Below are positions 20,897 to 31,629 of a stretch of 64,000 bases of DNA, piece after piece (the stretch's first letter is position 1; the number at the start of each line of letters is the position of its first letter). The notes below the pieces were generated by a model. The model saw only the letters and a list, made by a program, of their open reading frames with translations, was not told where the DNA came from and ran no database searches. A program made the position numbers and the translations under genes. The stretch is from Phaeoceros laevis (Eukaryota; Anthocerotophyta; Anthocerotopsida; Notothyladales). The DNA lies in NCBI GenBank assembly GCA_049999765.1, contig JBNGIQ010009446.1:268045-332044 (forward strand). Reading direction: 5' to 3'.

Positions 20897-21241
20897 TCAC
20901 AGCTGACTGTCAAGTCCGACAGCCACCAAAGCTCCCATAATCAGATCACGCAACTCGGGGTGCATTCCAATGCCTACAAATCGAACCACACCAAGATGCT
21001 TTTGCCGTCGATGGTGGTAAATGGCAAGAACCTCCCCAGTCTGCTCTACACGACACAAATAGGAAGTCTTGTTTTCTTTCTTTGTTCCCTTCACTCGGAA
21101 CTTGCCAACGGGACCTTCCTCCAACCTCAGTTCGACAACTTTTGCCGACAACCGCAACTCCACAGAATAGTCTTGCCGTATGTGCACGTGTCTGGTGTTT
21201 GCCCCGTCTGTAATGTCGTTGCAGCAATGTCCCAGCCCCAA
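20897..21241 (-). pseudogene. Broken copy of the orphan family at 9187-10819
   Basis: The minus strand reads IRQDYSVELRLSAKVVEL, GPVGKFRVKGTKKENKTSYL, VEQTGEVLAIYHHRRQ and VVRFVGIGMHPELR, parallel to the 3' part of the gene at 9187-10819 (about 10320-10560). In this copy the C-terminal block stays in one frame, whereas the 10.3 kb copy needs a shift. This shows which frame is ancestral. The 5' exons are absent. Confidence 0.5.
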
Positions 21242-21309
21242 CTATGGGAGAACCCCAGCAAACAGTCCTAGTAGGCTACATACGTTAACCCATCGGGTTA
21301 TGAGTTTCA

Positions 21310-21622
21310 TGAAATGGAGTACCATCTGGTTGACTTTTTCCATTGAGATGAGCAGGTCTTGGGTTCAATTCCTCGATCTGCCTTTATTTTACACGCTCCC
21401 TCTCGCGCTCACGCAAGGTGAGAGCATGTCACGGACTTCAATTCCTGGATCTGCCTTTATTTTAGCGCGCGCTCACGCTCCCCTCTCGCGCTCATGCGCG
21501 CGCGCGCTCGCGCAAGGTGAGAGCATGTCACGGACAAACACACAAACACATCGCTCTTACAACACATAGAGAGAGCATGGCAACACACAAACCACTCTCT
21601 CTCATTAAATTTATAATATAGG
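21310..21622 (+). mobile_element. tRNA-derived SINE, copy B
   Basis: A tRNA-like head (A-box-like CATCTGGTTGAC near 21328, B-box GGTTCAATTCC at 21362-21372) is followed by TTTATTTTAC, a CG-rich stretch partly duplicated around GGTGAGAGCATGTCACGGAC, ACAAACACATCGCTCTTA, a CT-rich run and an AT tail ending TTATAATATAGG. It matches copy A (1570-1820) block for block in inverted orientation. Confidence 0.6.
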
Positions 21623-21639
21623 ATAGAGTTTATACTTAT

Positions 21640-21900
21640 CTAGTCTCATCTCAAATAGAGTGACAATTATGACCCTTTGTCAACTTCAAGTAACACAGAG
21701 ATATATTACATGTTCAAGTCGTACATCTCGGTGCCATCCATTCATTCTCTACATAGTAAGGGAGATATATTACTTGTTCAAGTAGTATATATCGGTGTGT
21801 TCTCGACATAGCAATGTATACTACTTGTTCAAGTAGTATAGATTGGTGCGATCTCGTCTCAATCTCTTCTCGACGTAGTGAGGTACACAAAAGTGCTATA
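21640..21900. repeat. Palindrome-bearing local repeats
   Basis: Three diverged units of about 55-60 bp (near 21700, 21758, 21815) share TATTAC.TGTTCAAGTAGTA and ATC.CGGTG. The last contains the palindrome TACTACTTG-TT-CAAGTAGTA. No gene is seen. Confidence 0.4.
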
Positions 21901-21950
21901 TATGAATGATGGTGGATGATGCATGAATATCTTCCTTCCATCCCGTCTTC

Positions 21951-22070
21951 TTTTTTGGAGTATCATCCTCGGCATCTTCCATCCTTCGCCTTGACTTTCA
22001 TATCTCTTACTTTTTTGGAGTATCATCCTCTGCATCTTCCATCCTTCGCCTTGACTTTCATATCTCCTAG
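21951..22070. repeat. Tandem 60-bp duplication just before the ARD gene
   Basis: 21951-22010 and 22011-22070 differ at only a few positions (both contain TTTTTTGGAGTATCATCCTC and CATCCTTCGCCTTGACTTTC). It sits in the promoter/leader of the dioxygenase gene. Confidence 0.75.
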
Positions 22071-22072
22071 CT

Positions 22073-23442
22073 ATGGATCCTATCCTTCGGGTACTACTAT
22101 CATTTGAAGCTTTTTTGAAGTCTTACAGCCAAATTGTTAGTTGTATAGTGCTGAGTCTAGATGTTGTGGTCTTTTCTCTCGGTGATGTTCAGGAAGAGTC
22201 GGAGGCATGGTTCTACAATCCGGAGGGGGAAGAGGATCAAACCACTCCGCATAAGTTTGTGCCAAATAGTCCAGTTTCTGCAGACGATATTCACGGTAAA
22301 TAGCACGGAGTCCTTGTTCAGCTTTCACAAGAGCTCAAAACTGAACTTTGGACGGGTCACTGATTGGAATTAAATTGTATTTTGCAGCTCTTGGCATTCT
22401 GATATGGAAGCTTGATGCCGACACGATCGTTGACAATCCTCTCCTTGAGGCGATCAAGACTGAGAGAGGATACAAATACAGCGTAAGCTATTCTCTAAAT
22501 GGCAAGACACTAATGGAGGTAGTTTCAATTTCTCACAAGCTCCCCGAGAATGTTCTGATGAAATTTTCTTTCTTATCCATTTACAGGATATGATCACATT
22601 TGCACCTAGACACATCCAAAATTTTGAAGAAAAAGCAGCCCACTTTTTTGTGGAACATTTTCATGCAATTGAGGAGATCCGTTTTGTACTTGAGGGCACA
22701 GGTGCGGCACGTTCATAGCCCACGACTCTCATGTGTCTGGTACCATTTTGCAAGCTTCAAATGTTAATTGAAGAACCAATTACTAGCTTAGTATTTATAT
22801 GTGTGTATGTAGGCTACTTCGATGTACGTGATCTGGAGGATAATTGGATTCGCCTGAAGATCACCAAAGGTGACTTTGTCATTCTGCCTCCAGGAATGTA
22901 TCATAGATTCTCCCTCTCAGAATCTTTGTACATCCGGGTACGAATCAATCCCTACAACCTTCTTGGCCAAAATATTTGGTCGATTAAATGCTTGTTGATT
23001 TGATATAACCAAGCGTGAACGGATGTAACTAGTATGCTTTTGCAAGCAGGCTCTGCGACTGTTCATCAAGCTGCCTGAGTGGACTGAGGAGAACCGTCTA
23101 AAGGACGAGTATGTGGCAAAGTATACCGAGGTGGCGCGGTGTTTAGACACTGACAACTCGGAGATAAGGTCGCCAGATCTCACGTTTCTCTTACATAAGT
23201 ACTATCTTTCTATGAAACTTGGAAACATGAATCAAAATGGAATGAAACACTTCTTCCTTGTGCAAAAATGAAGTTTCTAGCAAGATAGTATCTTTTCATC
23301 ACATCACTGTGGTGTGTTGATTAGGTCCGAGTATCTCGCCAAGATGCGTGGAATCGCTAAACCGAAGTCAGCTGCTCATCTCAGGACCGTGGAGGAAACG
23401 GATGACATTGCCCAGAATCTTGCCAGTATAGCTATTGTGTGA
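22073..23442 (+). CDS. Acireductone dioxygenase (ARD) family protein
   Basis: The cupin enzyme of the methionine salvage cycle. Exons with GT-AG borders: 3' part of the first segment to 22295, 22388-22482, 22587-22701, 22813-22937, 23050-23198, 23325-23442 (TGA 23440). They read SEAWFYNPEGEEDQ, LGILIWKLDADTI, ITFAPRHIQNFEEK, EHFHAIEEIRFVLEGTGYF, GDFVILPPGMYHRFSL. The metal ligands HxH...E and the later H (YHRF) are all present, so activity is plausible. The usual ARD end (TPYNRP.D..P.R..Y) is replaced by a longer tail, WTEENRLKDEYVAKYTEV and LAKMRGIAKPKSAAHL, so this is a divergent paralogue. The first codon is uncertain: ATG 22073 with a short exon spliced to GAAGAGTCGG at about 22192 fits. 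Confidence 0.8.
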
Positions 23443-23694
23443 AGCTGTGGACACTTGGCCAGGATTTATCTGCGGCAAGCACTGCTGGTTTGCAGGTATT
23501 GCCGTAGGCTTGAATTGTCGAGACATTGGAACGATTCAGTTGTAGATGAGGTGGTTGCAATTGCTTGCCAATCTAAGTTATGTCAAACCATTCTGCGTCC
23601 ACCAAGTGGTGGAATAAGGTCTGCTACGTCCGTAATTCATGAATTGACCAGTGAGTCGCACTGAAGTCTTTCCTGCTGTGCCTATAGACGAAGG

Positions 23695-23786
23695 TCCCTG
23701 GACGGGGGCTCCCGGTTGTTGCTTGCTATCCCTGGACGGGGGTCTCCCGGTTGTTGCTTGCAATCCTTGGACGGGGGGCTCCTGGT
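23695..23786. repeat. Three tandem units of about 34 bp
   Basis: CCTGGACGGGGGCTCCCGGT and TTGTTGCTTGC are repeated three times with small changes. Confidence 0.7.
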
Positions 23787-23900
23787 CGCCGGTCGAAAAA
23801 CCTGACGGGGTGTTCAATTCCCATGTGGAGTTGGCTAAACACCATAATCAGCCTACTACTACTACCTATGCTGGAGTGTACATCTTTATTTGGCTTCAAC

Positions 23901-23984
23901 CATCCGTCCCATCCATCCCCATCCATCCCCATCCATCCCCATCCATCCCCATCCATCCCCATCCATCCCTATCCACCCCATCCA
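23901..23984. repeat. Microsatellite (CATCCATCCC)n
   Basis: About eight units of CATCCATCCC, slightly degenerate at both ends. Confidence 0.85.
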
Positions 23985-24079
23985 GGGAACATATAACCCT
24001 GCCTGCATCCCTGCATCGCAGCCGCATTCAGGGATTGTAAAAAGAGGTGAAGGTAACATATAACTGGGAACTGTCTTGT

Positions 24080-25706
24080 AATATGTGTTGGAAGATGCAC
24101 GCAAAGTGTTTGACAGTCTGTCCACAAGAGATGTGGGAACATGGACTGCCATGATACATGGGTATGCTGAGCACGGGCGAGCTCGGTCCCCAATCACTCA
24201 CGTTGCTAGCATTGCAAGTGTAGAGCAGGAAGGCCTGATTTTAGCAGGCCTGATTTTAGCAGACCGTATTACGTGTGTTTGCCTCCTCAAAGTTTCTGTT
24301 TACAAGTGCTGGTGCTCTACAGCAGGGCAGGGAGCTCCATGGGTATGCTAGGCTTGGTCCCAAGCCCTTTCTATTGTATGCAAATATAGAGCAGGACGGC
24401 CTGATTTTAGCAGAACCTGTTACTTTCTGTTTGCCTCCTCAAAGTTTCTGCAAGTCGTGGTGCTCCAGCAGCGCAGGCAGCTACAATCAGGGATTGTGAA
24501 AAAAGACTACTTGAATTCGAAGGTGACGTATACTGGGCACTTCTCTTGTAATATGTCTGCAAAGTGTGGCCAGGTGGAAGACGCACGAAAGCTGTTTGAC
24601 AGTCTGGCCACAAAGGGTGCTGTAACATGGACTGCCATGATTAATGAGTATGCTGAGCACGAGCTCTGTCCTTGGGCGCTGGCATTGAATGCAAGGATGA
24701 AGCAGGAAGGCCTGATTTTAGCAGACAGTTTTACATTTGCTTGCCTCCTGAGGGCCTGTACAAGTGCCGGTGCTCTACGGAAAGGCAGGCAGCTGCACTC
24801 AGGGATTGTGGAAAGAGAACTCGAAGGTGACGTACTACTGGGCACTTGTCTCGTAAATATGTATGCAAAGTGTGGCCAGATGGAAGGTGCACGAAAAGTA
24901 TTTGACAGTCTGGCCTCAAGTCTACGGGGCTTTTGACAGTATCTCCAAAAGGAATGTAGTGGCATGAAATGCCCTGATACATAGGTATGCTGAGCACAGG
25001 CTCGTTTCCAGGCGCTCGTGTTGTATGCAACTATGGAGCAGGAAGGCCTGATTTTAGCAGACCGTATTACGCATGCTTGCCTCAAAGCTTTGCAAGTGCT
25101 GGTGCTCGACAGCAGGGCAGGGAGCTGCACTCAAGGATCGTGAGCAGAGAACTGCTTGAAGGTGTATATAGCACTACGCAATTCCCTCGTAATTATGTAT
25201 GCAAAGTGTGGCCAGTAGACAGATGCACGCAAAGTGTTTGACAGTATGCCCACAAGGGATGCAGTAACATGGACTGGGATGATCAATGGGCATTCTGAAC
25301 ACGGGCTTGGCCTCCAGGCCCTTACATTGTATGCAAGTATATAGAGCAGGAAGGCCTGATATTAGCAGACCGTATTACACATGTTTGCCTCGTCAAAGCT
25401 TTTGCAAGTGCTGGATTGCCTCGTCAAAGCTTGTGCAAGTGCTGGAGCCCTGCACCAGAGCAGGCAGCTGCATTTTCAGGGATTGCAAAGAGAGGACTAC
25501 CCGAAGATGACGTAGCACTGGGAACTTGTTTCGGCGGTAACATGGACTGCCATGACTATTGGTATGCTGAGCACGGGCTCTGTCTCCAAGTGCTGGCATT
25601 GTATGCAAGGATGGCGCAGAAAGGCCTGAGTTTAGCAGACAGTTTTATATTTGCTTGCTCCCTGAGGGCTTGCACAAGTGCTGGTTGCTCTACAGCAAGG
25701 TAGCTA
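24080..25706 (+). pseudogene. Decayed PLS-type pentatricopeptide repeat (PPR) cluster 1
   Basis: Successive PPR units appear in all three plus frames: LEDARKVFDSLSTRDVGTWT, KCGQVEDARKLFDSLATKG, MINEYAEHELCPWALAL, SFTFACLLRACTSAGAL, TCLVNMYAKCGQMEGARKVF, and later MARMAQKGLSLADSFTF-like text near 25610. PPR proteins of this kind bind organellar RNA. One stretch (24457-24936) is open for about 160 codons, but frameshifts and stops separate the rest and no start, E or DYW domain is visible. It is the left member of a duplicated block whose partner is 31630-33237. Confidence 0.75.
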
Positions 25707-26002
25707 CCGCCGCTAGGATGGGGTGCCTTGTTCTTGCGCACACGCTACATGCCGGTATAGCGAGGTGAGAGGGAGCCAGATGAGAGAACCGGTAGAGACT
25801 CTAGAGAGATGAGAGATGAGATGTCTACCTGCCGTCCCCGAGAGAGACCGTGGGCTTGTGAAAACCTGGTGTCGCTTGGGCTCTGCGACGACTTTAGGAC
25901 CGAGTCAGAGGTCTCTCACTCCACAAGTTTTTTTTCTATGCTCATGAATACGCGTAGAATAACTTGCAAGTCAAGGCCAGGATGCAGCTTTGTTTCAGGG
26001 CA

Positions 26003-26248
26003 ATGGTTGCTCCCGAGGAAGGTTATCCGTGGCCTGTGCAGGAGGCTCCTTCCAAGGAGGCATGGACAAGATGTCCAGCGTCAAGCTTGTTGTTTTCTTG
26101 TTGGCTGTGGGCGCTACTTATCCTCTCCAGGTTGCTGCTGGGCGGGGCTGGATTGTATCGGGCCCCAACAAGACAACATCGGGAGTGCCCTCTTGTTCCT
26201 TTTGCCTCAACGTCTTGGGCAGAGGCGACAATTTCTTGGGAGGGGTAG
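26003..26248 (+). promoter_or_regulatory. Upstream ATG/uORF overlapping the RLK3 start
   Basis: ATG at 26003 opens MVAPEEGYPWPVQEAPSKEA out of frame with RLK3 and overlaps the main ATG at 26062, ending at 26248. It shares the PWPVQEAPSKEA core with the RLK2 and RLK4 leaders. Confidence 0.45.
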
Positions 26249-28855
26249 TGGGCATTTGGAGATGCGTTGCTTTGAATGGGAACGAAGCCAACTGGGAGTA
26301 CGATGCCACCACCAGTGCCATTCAAATCATCAACCCTGTTGACGGCAGGAATTTATGCCTTGATGCTGGAGAGCAGGACATGTACAATTATGATGACCAA
26401 GTGGCCCCCATCGCCCCGTTCACAGTCCAGCCCTGCAATGCCTCCAGGCCGGAGCAGCTGTGGTTTCTGAGCGATGACAGGAACAGCGGAACCATCCGAA
26501 GTGGGCTCACCCTAGGCCTTCCTCCCAACGGCCAGGCCTTGTACATGGTGCAAGCAGAGTTGCCACCAGATGTCCGAATACCTGGTTTGGAGGACCATGT
26601 GTTCTTCAGTCTCTATCTGAGCACGCAAGCTGCTGGAAGCACGTCAGGACAGTCATCTGTGGTCTCCCGCCAATTCACTTTCCAACCTGTTACCAACTAC
26701 GACTCCGGATTGAGGGTGCGAGAAAGCTCTGCATCTGAAGGGGACTACGATGGAAACCTGGTGCTCAACGGTGGGTTTGAAAGTTGCACCTTGTTGCCCA
26801 CGTATGCCCGGAGGAATTGCTCTGTGGAGAGAACAAGCGTAGGGTGCGCAACCCAAGCAATGGCGGGGAACTTCTACGTATACACATTTGGTGAGCTGTT
26901 CAGCCTGTGCGGATGGGGCACCAGCGGGAGCACGCCAGCACCCATGTGGGTGAGCACCGGCTTCGTGAACGGCACTGCCTATGGTGGGTCCAACAGCAGC
27001 ATCCTTCTCAGGAAAGGAGCGAGCATCAACCAAACCATTCCGACGCGACCGGACTCTCAATATGCTTTGTCCTTCTCCTTGGCTGGCTACCTCAGGGTCT
27101 CTAACCTGCCTATTGATTCTGATTATAACGTGTTCTCCTTCTGTGACATCGGGGATCCCCAATTGCAAGTGCATGTGAAAGTGGAGTACTCTTGTGGAAA
27201 GTCCTCCGTGCGTGCTTTGTTCAACGTCCGGGAGCCCTCCAGACAGGCCAGTGATGCCAAGTGGTCCACAGAGATAGACACCTTCACAGCCTGCTCCTCT
27301 GGAAATGAGACACAAGTTATCATTTCCGCAGAGGGACCTTCAGATGATTGCGGACTGGTCATCGACAACGTGGTCGTGGTGCCCACAAACTCCACCACAA
27401 GGAGCCCCGGAAGCAGCAGCCCCTTGAAGCTGGTGTTAGGGTCTGTGGGAGCCTCTGCTGCTGTCCTCCTCATGGTGCTGGGAGCTGTGACCCTATTCTT
27501 TTATCGTCGTCGGTATGGGCCTGTGTTCCATCTCAGCCCAGAAGCACAGGGCAGAGTCAAAGTTTACTCAATAAGAGAGATCCGCAGAGCCACCAACAAC
27601 TTGAGCCCGGACAACTTGCTGGGAGAAGGAGGGTTCAGCACAGTTTACAAGGCACGTTTATCAAACGGTGTCATGGGAGCAGTCAAGGTGGAGAAGACCA
27701 GTACCAATTCCAAGGCAAGTGCAACCTCGTTGTTTGCAGAAGAGGTGGCTTTGTTGCAGCAAGTCCGTCATAGGTACCTTGTCAATCTCATTGGCATCTG
27801 CACACAACAAGGTATGCATACTTGCGTTTACAAATACCTCTGCTTTCACATTCTTTCCCTTTCATTCATGTATGTGACCATGCGTTTCTTGAGTGTTGTT
27901 TTCGGAGTACAAAAATGGGTCTAGAAAGCTAGCTAGTGGATGAGATGTTGAGACAAGCTTGTTCGGGCATTTTCAAGAATTCTTGAGCACTGCTTGATTC
28001 CAGCACTAGTACTATATACTAGAATTTTTTCGTTCATTGGCTCTACTTGGGTTGGAATCTTGTTCAGGTACTCGGATGCTGGTCTTTGAGTACCTCCCGA
28101 ACGGAAGTCTGGCAGACAAGCTTCATTTGACTCCTGATGCTGCCACTTCGGAGCCTCTCACATGGCTGTCCCGCATGAAGATAGCCTACCAGGTTGCTTG
28201 TGCTCTGGAATACCTCCACCACGGAACCAGCCCTCCCATTGTCCACCGAGACGTAAAGTCTGCCAACATTCTGCTCACAGTCAGCAACACAGCCAAGCTC
28301 GCCGACTTCGGACTGTCCAAGGCCGCCCCACCAGATGCGACACAGTTCCTCTCCGTGCAGACGTCAGTGAAGGGCTCTTTCGGGTACTTGGACCCTCAGT
28401 ACCTGAGGTCCGGAGTCTTCTCCTCCAAGAGCGACGTCTACAGCTACGGGGTGGTTGTGCTGGAGCTCATCACAGGCCACCCGGCTATCAAGAACGGCGA
28501 CCTCCTGTCCAAATGGGCGCAGCCCCACCTACACGGCGCCCACAGAAACAGCGTCCACGAGCTGGTGGACCAGCGCCTGCTGCGGGAGTGGAACTCTGCA
28601 GACCTGCTGCTTCTGGTGGAGCTGGTGAAGAAGTGTCTGCAGGAGGACGCGCAATTCAGGCCGACGATGAAAGAGGTGGTCTTGTTCCTCACTGACCGTG
28701 ATTTCAGTGGAGTCGACCGTGCAGCTGCACCCGTTGCAGCTCCAGCGGATGTCAGCGACGGGAGCTTCTTCAACCAGCAAGACGATGTCTCGTTGACGAC
28801 AAGCTTTAACGAAGAAACCTCGCTCTCCGCAGGTGGGAGCTCGGCCTCATACTAG
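26062..28855 (+). CDS. RLK3: ricin-B/DUF642-like lectin receptor-like kinase
   Basis: Exons 26062-27811 and 28068-28855 (intron of 256 bp) give about 845 residues with no defect. Signal peptide KLVVFLLAVGATYPLQVAA. The ricin-B-like part has LCLDAG, but the QxW site reads PEQLWFL, so the second Gln is replaced. The DUF642-like part contains NLVLNGGFESC and GASINQTIP. Then come a membrane helix (LGSVGASAAVLLMVLGAV), GEGGFSTVYK, AVKVEK, HRDVKSAN, DFGLSK and GSFGYLDPQYL. It is the closest copy to RLK4 at the 3' end; both end SAGGSSASY and share the same flank. Probably the best-preserved member with RLK1. Ligand unknown. Confidence 0.85.
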
Positions 28856-28887
28856 CTAGCTCGACCCACTAAAAATTTAAAAACCGT

Positions 28888-28931
28888 CCACATGTTCTGC
28901 TGCCCATGGGCATGGGCAGCAGGACATGTGG
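28888..28931. repeat. 21-bp hairpin just after the RLK3 stop
   Basis: Arms 28888-28908 and 28911-28931 (CCACATGTTCTGCTGCCCATG against its complement, one mismatch, 2-nt turn) start 32 bp after the RLK3 stop. An identical hairpin follows RLK4, so the pair predates or accompanied the duplication. It could be a 3'-end processing or stability element, or a tiny fold-back insertion. Confidence 0.75.
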
Positions 28932-29029
28932 TCTGGACAGGCCTCTGGCGTGAGTTGCCTCTGTAATGAGCGAGCACCTTGTAGTTCGCATATGCCCTCA
29001 GACCACTCCTGGTCCAAGCACAACCCAGT

Positions 29030-29790
29030 AGTTTAGTTCAAAGTTGTTGCTTCGAGAAAACCCGATGTTCTCGATTCATGAACTTTGGGCCAATCTAGGA
29101 AGAGCTATCTGTGCATCACCTCCAAACCACCAAAGCATTCCAGTTCCAAGTTTGCTATACTAGAATGCTGAGATGTCGCAATTGAAGTTGCGGTATGTCC
29201 TACGTCACTGATTCACGACGTTAACTAGTTTCATATCCGGCATGAAAAAACAGCTTAGAGTCTGCTTTCTGTCTCACACAAGTTTCCACATCTCCGAATA
29301 TAAAGCTGGTCCACTCAAAGCCTACAGTACACTTGAGAACTGCCCTTGGAAACTTGCATGGTCTATGAAACATGCTGAGCATCTAACTCGCGAGCATCCC
29401 ATTGACGTGTCAGGAAGCCTTCACCAACTGGTGCTTGTTGTGTGCTCCCGTGCATGCTGGTGCAACTTGCACTTTGTTAGCACGTTGTTTGAATTGCTTG
29501 AATCAGTTGGAACAACAAGATTTCTGTACTCTGCAGACCTTCTTAGAAAGGAGCGGTGGCTTCTCTTTGCTCAAGTAACTTGACAGATGATTTGACCTGT
29601 AGGGGCCCGGCTAAGAAATGTTTGCAAGAATGTTTCTCACTAAAGCTAGCAACAGCTGCAACTTCGGGTGTGCAAGAAGGAGACATTCTTCACCTCCCAA
29701 CAACCACCTGTAGCATCGAGATTGATCACTTTTCCAAGTTCGCTACCACAACTGAGAATGTGTACAGTCCATGAGATCTAGCGTGTGTTG
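29030..29790. repeat. Dispersed repeat X, copy 2
   Basis: Same ordered blocks as at 14460-15260: TGATTCACGACG, AAGCTGGTCCACTCAAAGCC, GAGAACTGCCCTTGGAAACT, GTGTGCTCCCGTGCATGCTG, TGTGCAAGAAGGAGACATTC, ACTGAGAATGTGTACAGTCC. It lies downstream of RLK3 as copy 1 lies downstream of RLK1. Confidence 0.5.
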
Positions 29791-30060
29791 AAGCCAGCCA
29801 ATCCATGTTTTTCCAATGCCTGCATGGACATGTACAGTCGGCAGTGGTTGACAGAGAGTCCTCTGTAACGCCAGATAAGGGTAGTGATCCATCAGAGTTC
29901 GATTTGGAGGTGTACGGCGTCTTGACTTGGCTTGCACTTGTCTGCGAACTTTTGGCACCTTCGCAGCTGAATGCCCTCTCTCTCTGGTGGATGTAGTCTT
30001 TTGTGACCGAGGAGGTTGCAACTCGGGGCACTGAAACGGGAAGTGGAACAGAAATTTCCA

Positions 30061-30910
30061 AGTTGAGGCCCAGAAGATTACGAAAACTGCAATACTGGTG
30101 CCAGAGTCCGGATTAGAAACTGCAACAGATCAGTTACCTATCGAGGAGGAAGCACCCCCTCCAATCGACTCTAGCCTATTGCCCAGTTTGAGCAACGACA
30201 TCCTAGCAGAGCAAGCATTTTTGGCTAAGGTTGTTGACGACAAATTAGCAAAGCATGGTGAAGGAGAGGAGGTAGGAGGCGTTGTTGAAGCGCCTGGTCT
30301 CAGCAGCAAAGGGGAAGCGGATTATCCATCAAGGGATGTTTCTCACAGTCGAAAAAGTGTGGATGACTTCCAAGGAGGATCATATATGGTGGTAACCAAT
30401 AAAACTGCTGCAGGAGAAGTGTCAGGGAAGGCTGGTGTAAGTGCACAGGGAAGGAAATTTAAAGCGTAGATGACTTGCAAGGTGGATCATATATTGTGGT
30501 GACTAATGACAAGAAGAGGGATGCTTCCACGAAGGGACTTGATACTACACCTCAGTCTAGTCTTCTTGATAAGACTGCCTTTCAATGTTCAAGATTTTCG
30601 TATGCTTTCTACATGAGCAATGGAAAGTAACTTGACAGAATTTGACTTGTAGAAGGCCGGAGGTCCAGCTAGAGAAATGTTTGCAAGCTTGTCACTAACT
30701 AAAGCTAGCAACAGCTATTGTGTATGTGCAACGAGGACACATTTTTCACCTCCCAACCAGCACCCTTAGGACCAGAAGTCCAGGAAACTGCAGTACTGGT
30801 GCCAGAGTTTCATTCAGGAACTGCTTTTCAGGAAAGAGGTGATACGGAATGCGTCAAAAAAGTGGTGGCCGGAGGAGGTCAGAGAGATCCACTCGTAAAT
30901 AGTCAAGCAG
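30061..30910 (+). pseudogene. Unrecognised coding remnant with internal duplication
   Basis: An open frame (30098-30469) reads PESGLETATDQLPIEEEAPP, DILAEQAFLAKVVDDKLAKH and SVDDFQGGSYMVVTNKTAAG. From about 30465 a second copy reads SVDDLQGGSYIVVTNDKKRD in another frame. AILVPESGLETAT (about 30085) also recurs as AVLVPEFHSGTAF (about 30791). The gene has therefore been internally duplicated and then broken. Acidic, probably disordered; family not recognised. Confidence 0.3.
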
Positions 30911-30914
30911 GGGT

Positions 30915-31150
30915 TTGACTCATGAATCTGTTTGTGTAGGAACCATGTTGGTGGATGTTCATGCCAAATGTGGGAGCTTGATAGATGCTAGACATGTCTT
31001 TCAGTCTATGCCTCATCGTAATGTGGTCTCCTATGCTGCCATGATCTTGGGGTATGTATGGGAAAGAGGTTCCGCACTTGTTTGGTCGGATGCGGCAGGA
31101 AGGTGTATTGCCGAAGACCAGACACATGTTGCACTTGAGGCTTGTATAGC
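30915..31150 (+). pseudogene. Single PPR fragment of a different subfamily
   Basis: VGTMLVDVHAKCGSLIDARH and VFQSMPHRNVVSYAAMI are one complete PLS-type PPR unit and part of the next. The sequence then degenerates. It is clearly different from the neighbouring PPR clusters (ARHVFQSMPHRNVVS against ARKVFDSLATRDAVT). Confidence 0.6.
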
Positions 31151-31629
31151 GTGAAGCTGGTATGCTTCTCAAAAAGGATGCCTGACTGTACTGGAGGCAT
31201 ATTCTAGATCCAAGGCTTGAAGTTTCAAGATTAGAAGTTAGAACTGTGCAACGTTAACTGAATGCTTTTTGATACATTCGCGGATAGGCCCAAATACTCC
31301 CTCACGCAGAATGTAGAGAAGTCTGAGGTAACCAGTGGTTTGAGTAAGATAAAACGTACGTGTGCAGGTTGATCGGTCATCGTGCAGCCTCCACGTGGAC
31401 AAATGTACCCGGGGTTGAGAGCAGAATTAGACTAAACTAGAACGGCGGCTGCTTGCCGGATGGCAGGTGGCGGGCCCCACCGCCTGCCAACGCGTGTGCC
31501 TTAACTCACCGACGAACTCTATTGACAGCGCTATTGACAGCGCTGCTCGCCCTACAGCAGGGCAAGCAGCCGCATTCAGGGATTGTGAAAATAGGAGTCT
31601 TGAAGGTAACATATAACTGGGGAAGATGT
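31151..31629. other. Spacer, no gene seen
   Basis: Contains a local duplication CTATTGACAGCG at about 31520-31545 and the left edge of PPR cluster 2. Nothing else is recognisable. Confidence 0.25.

Noticed and set aside
21362-21372. A functional tRNA gene at the B-box motif
   Set aside because: No cloverleaf, anticodon arm or acceptor stem can be folded. The context is a SINE with a second copy.
23886-24197. Minus-strand ORF with Gly-Asp-Gly-Trp-Gly repeats
   Set aside because: Pure translation of the CATCCATCCC microsatellite.
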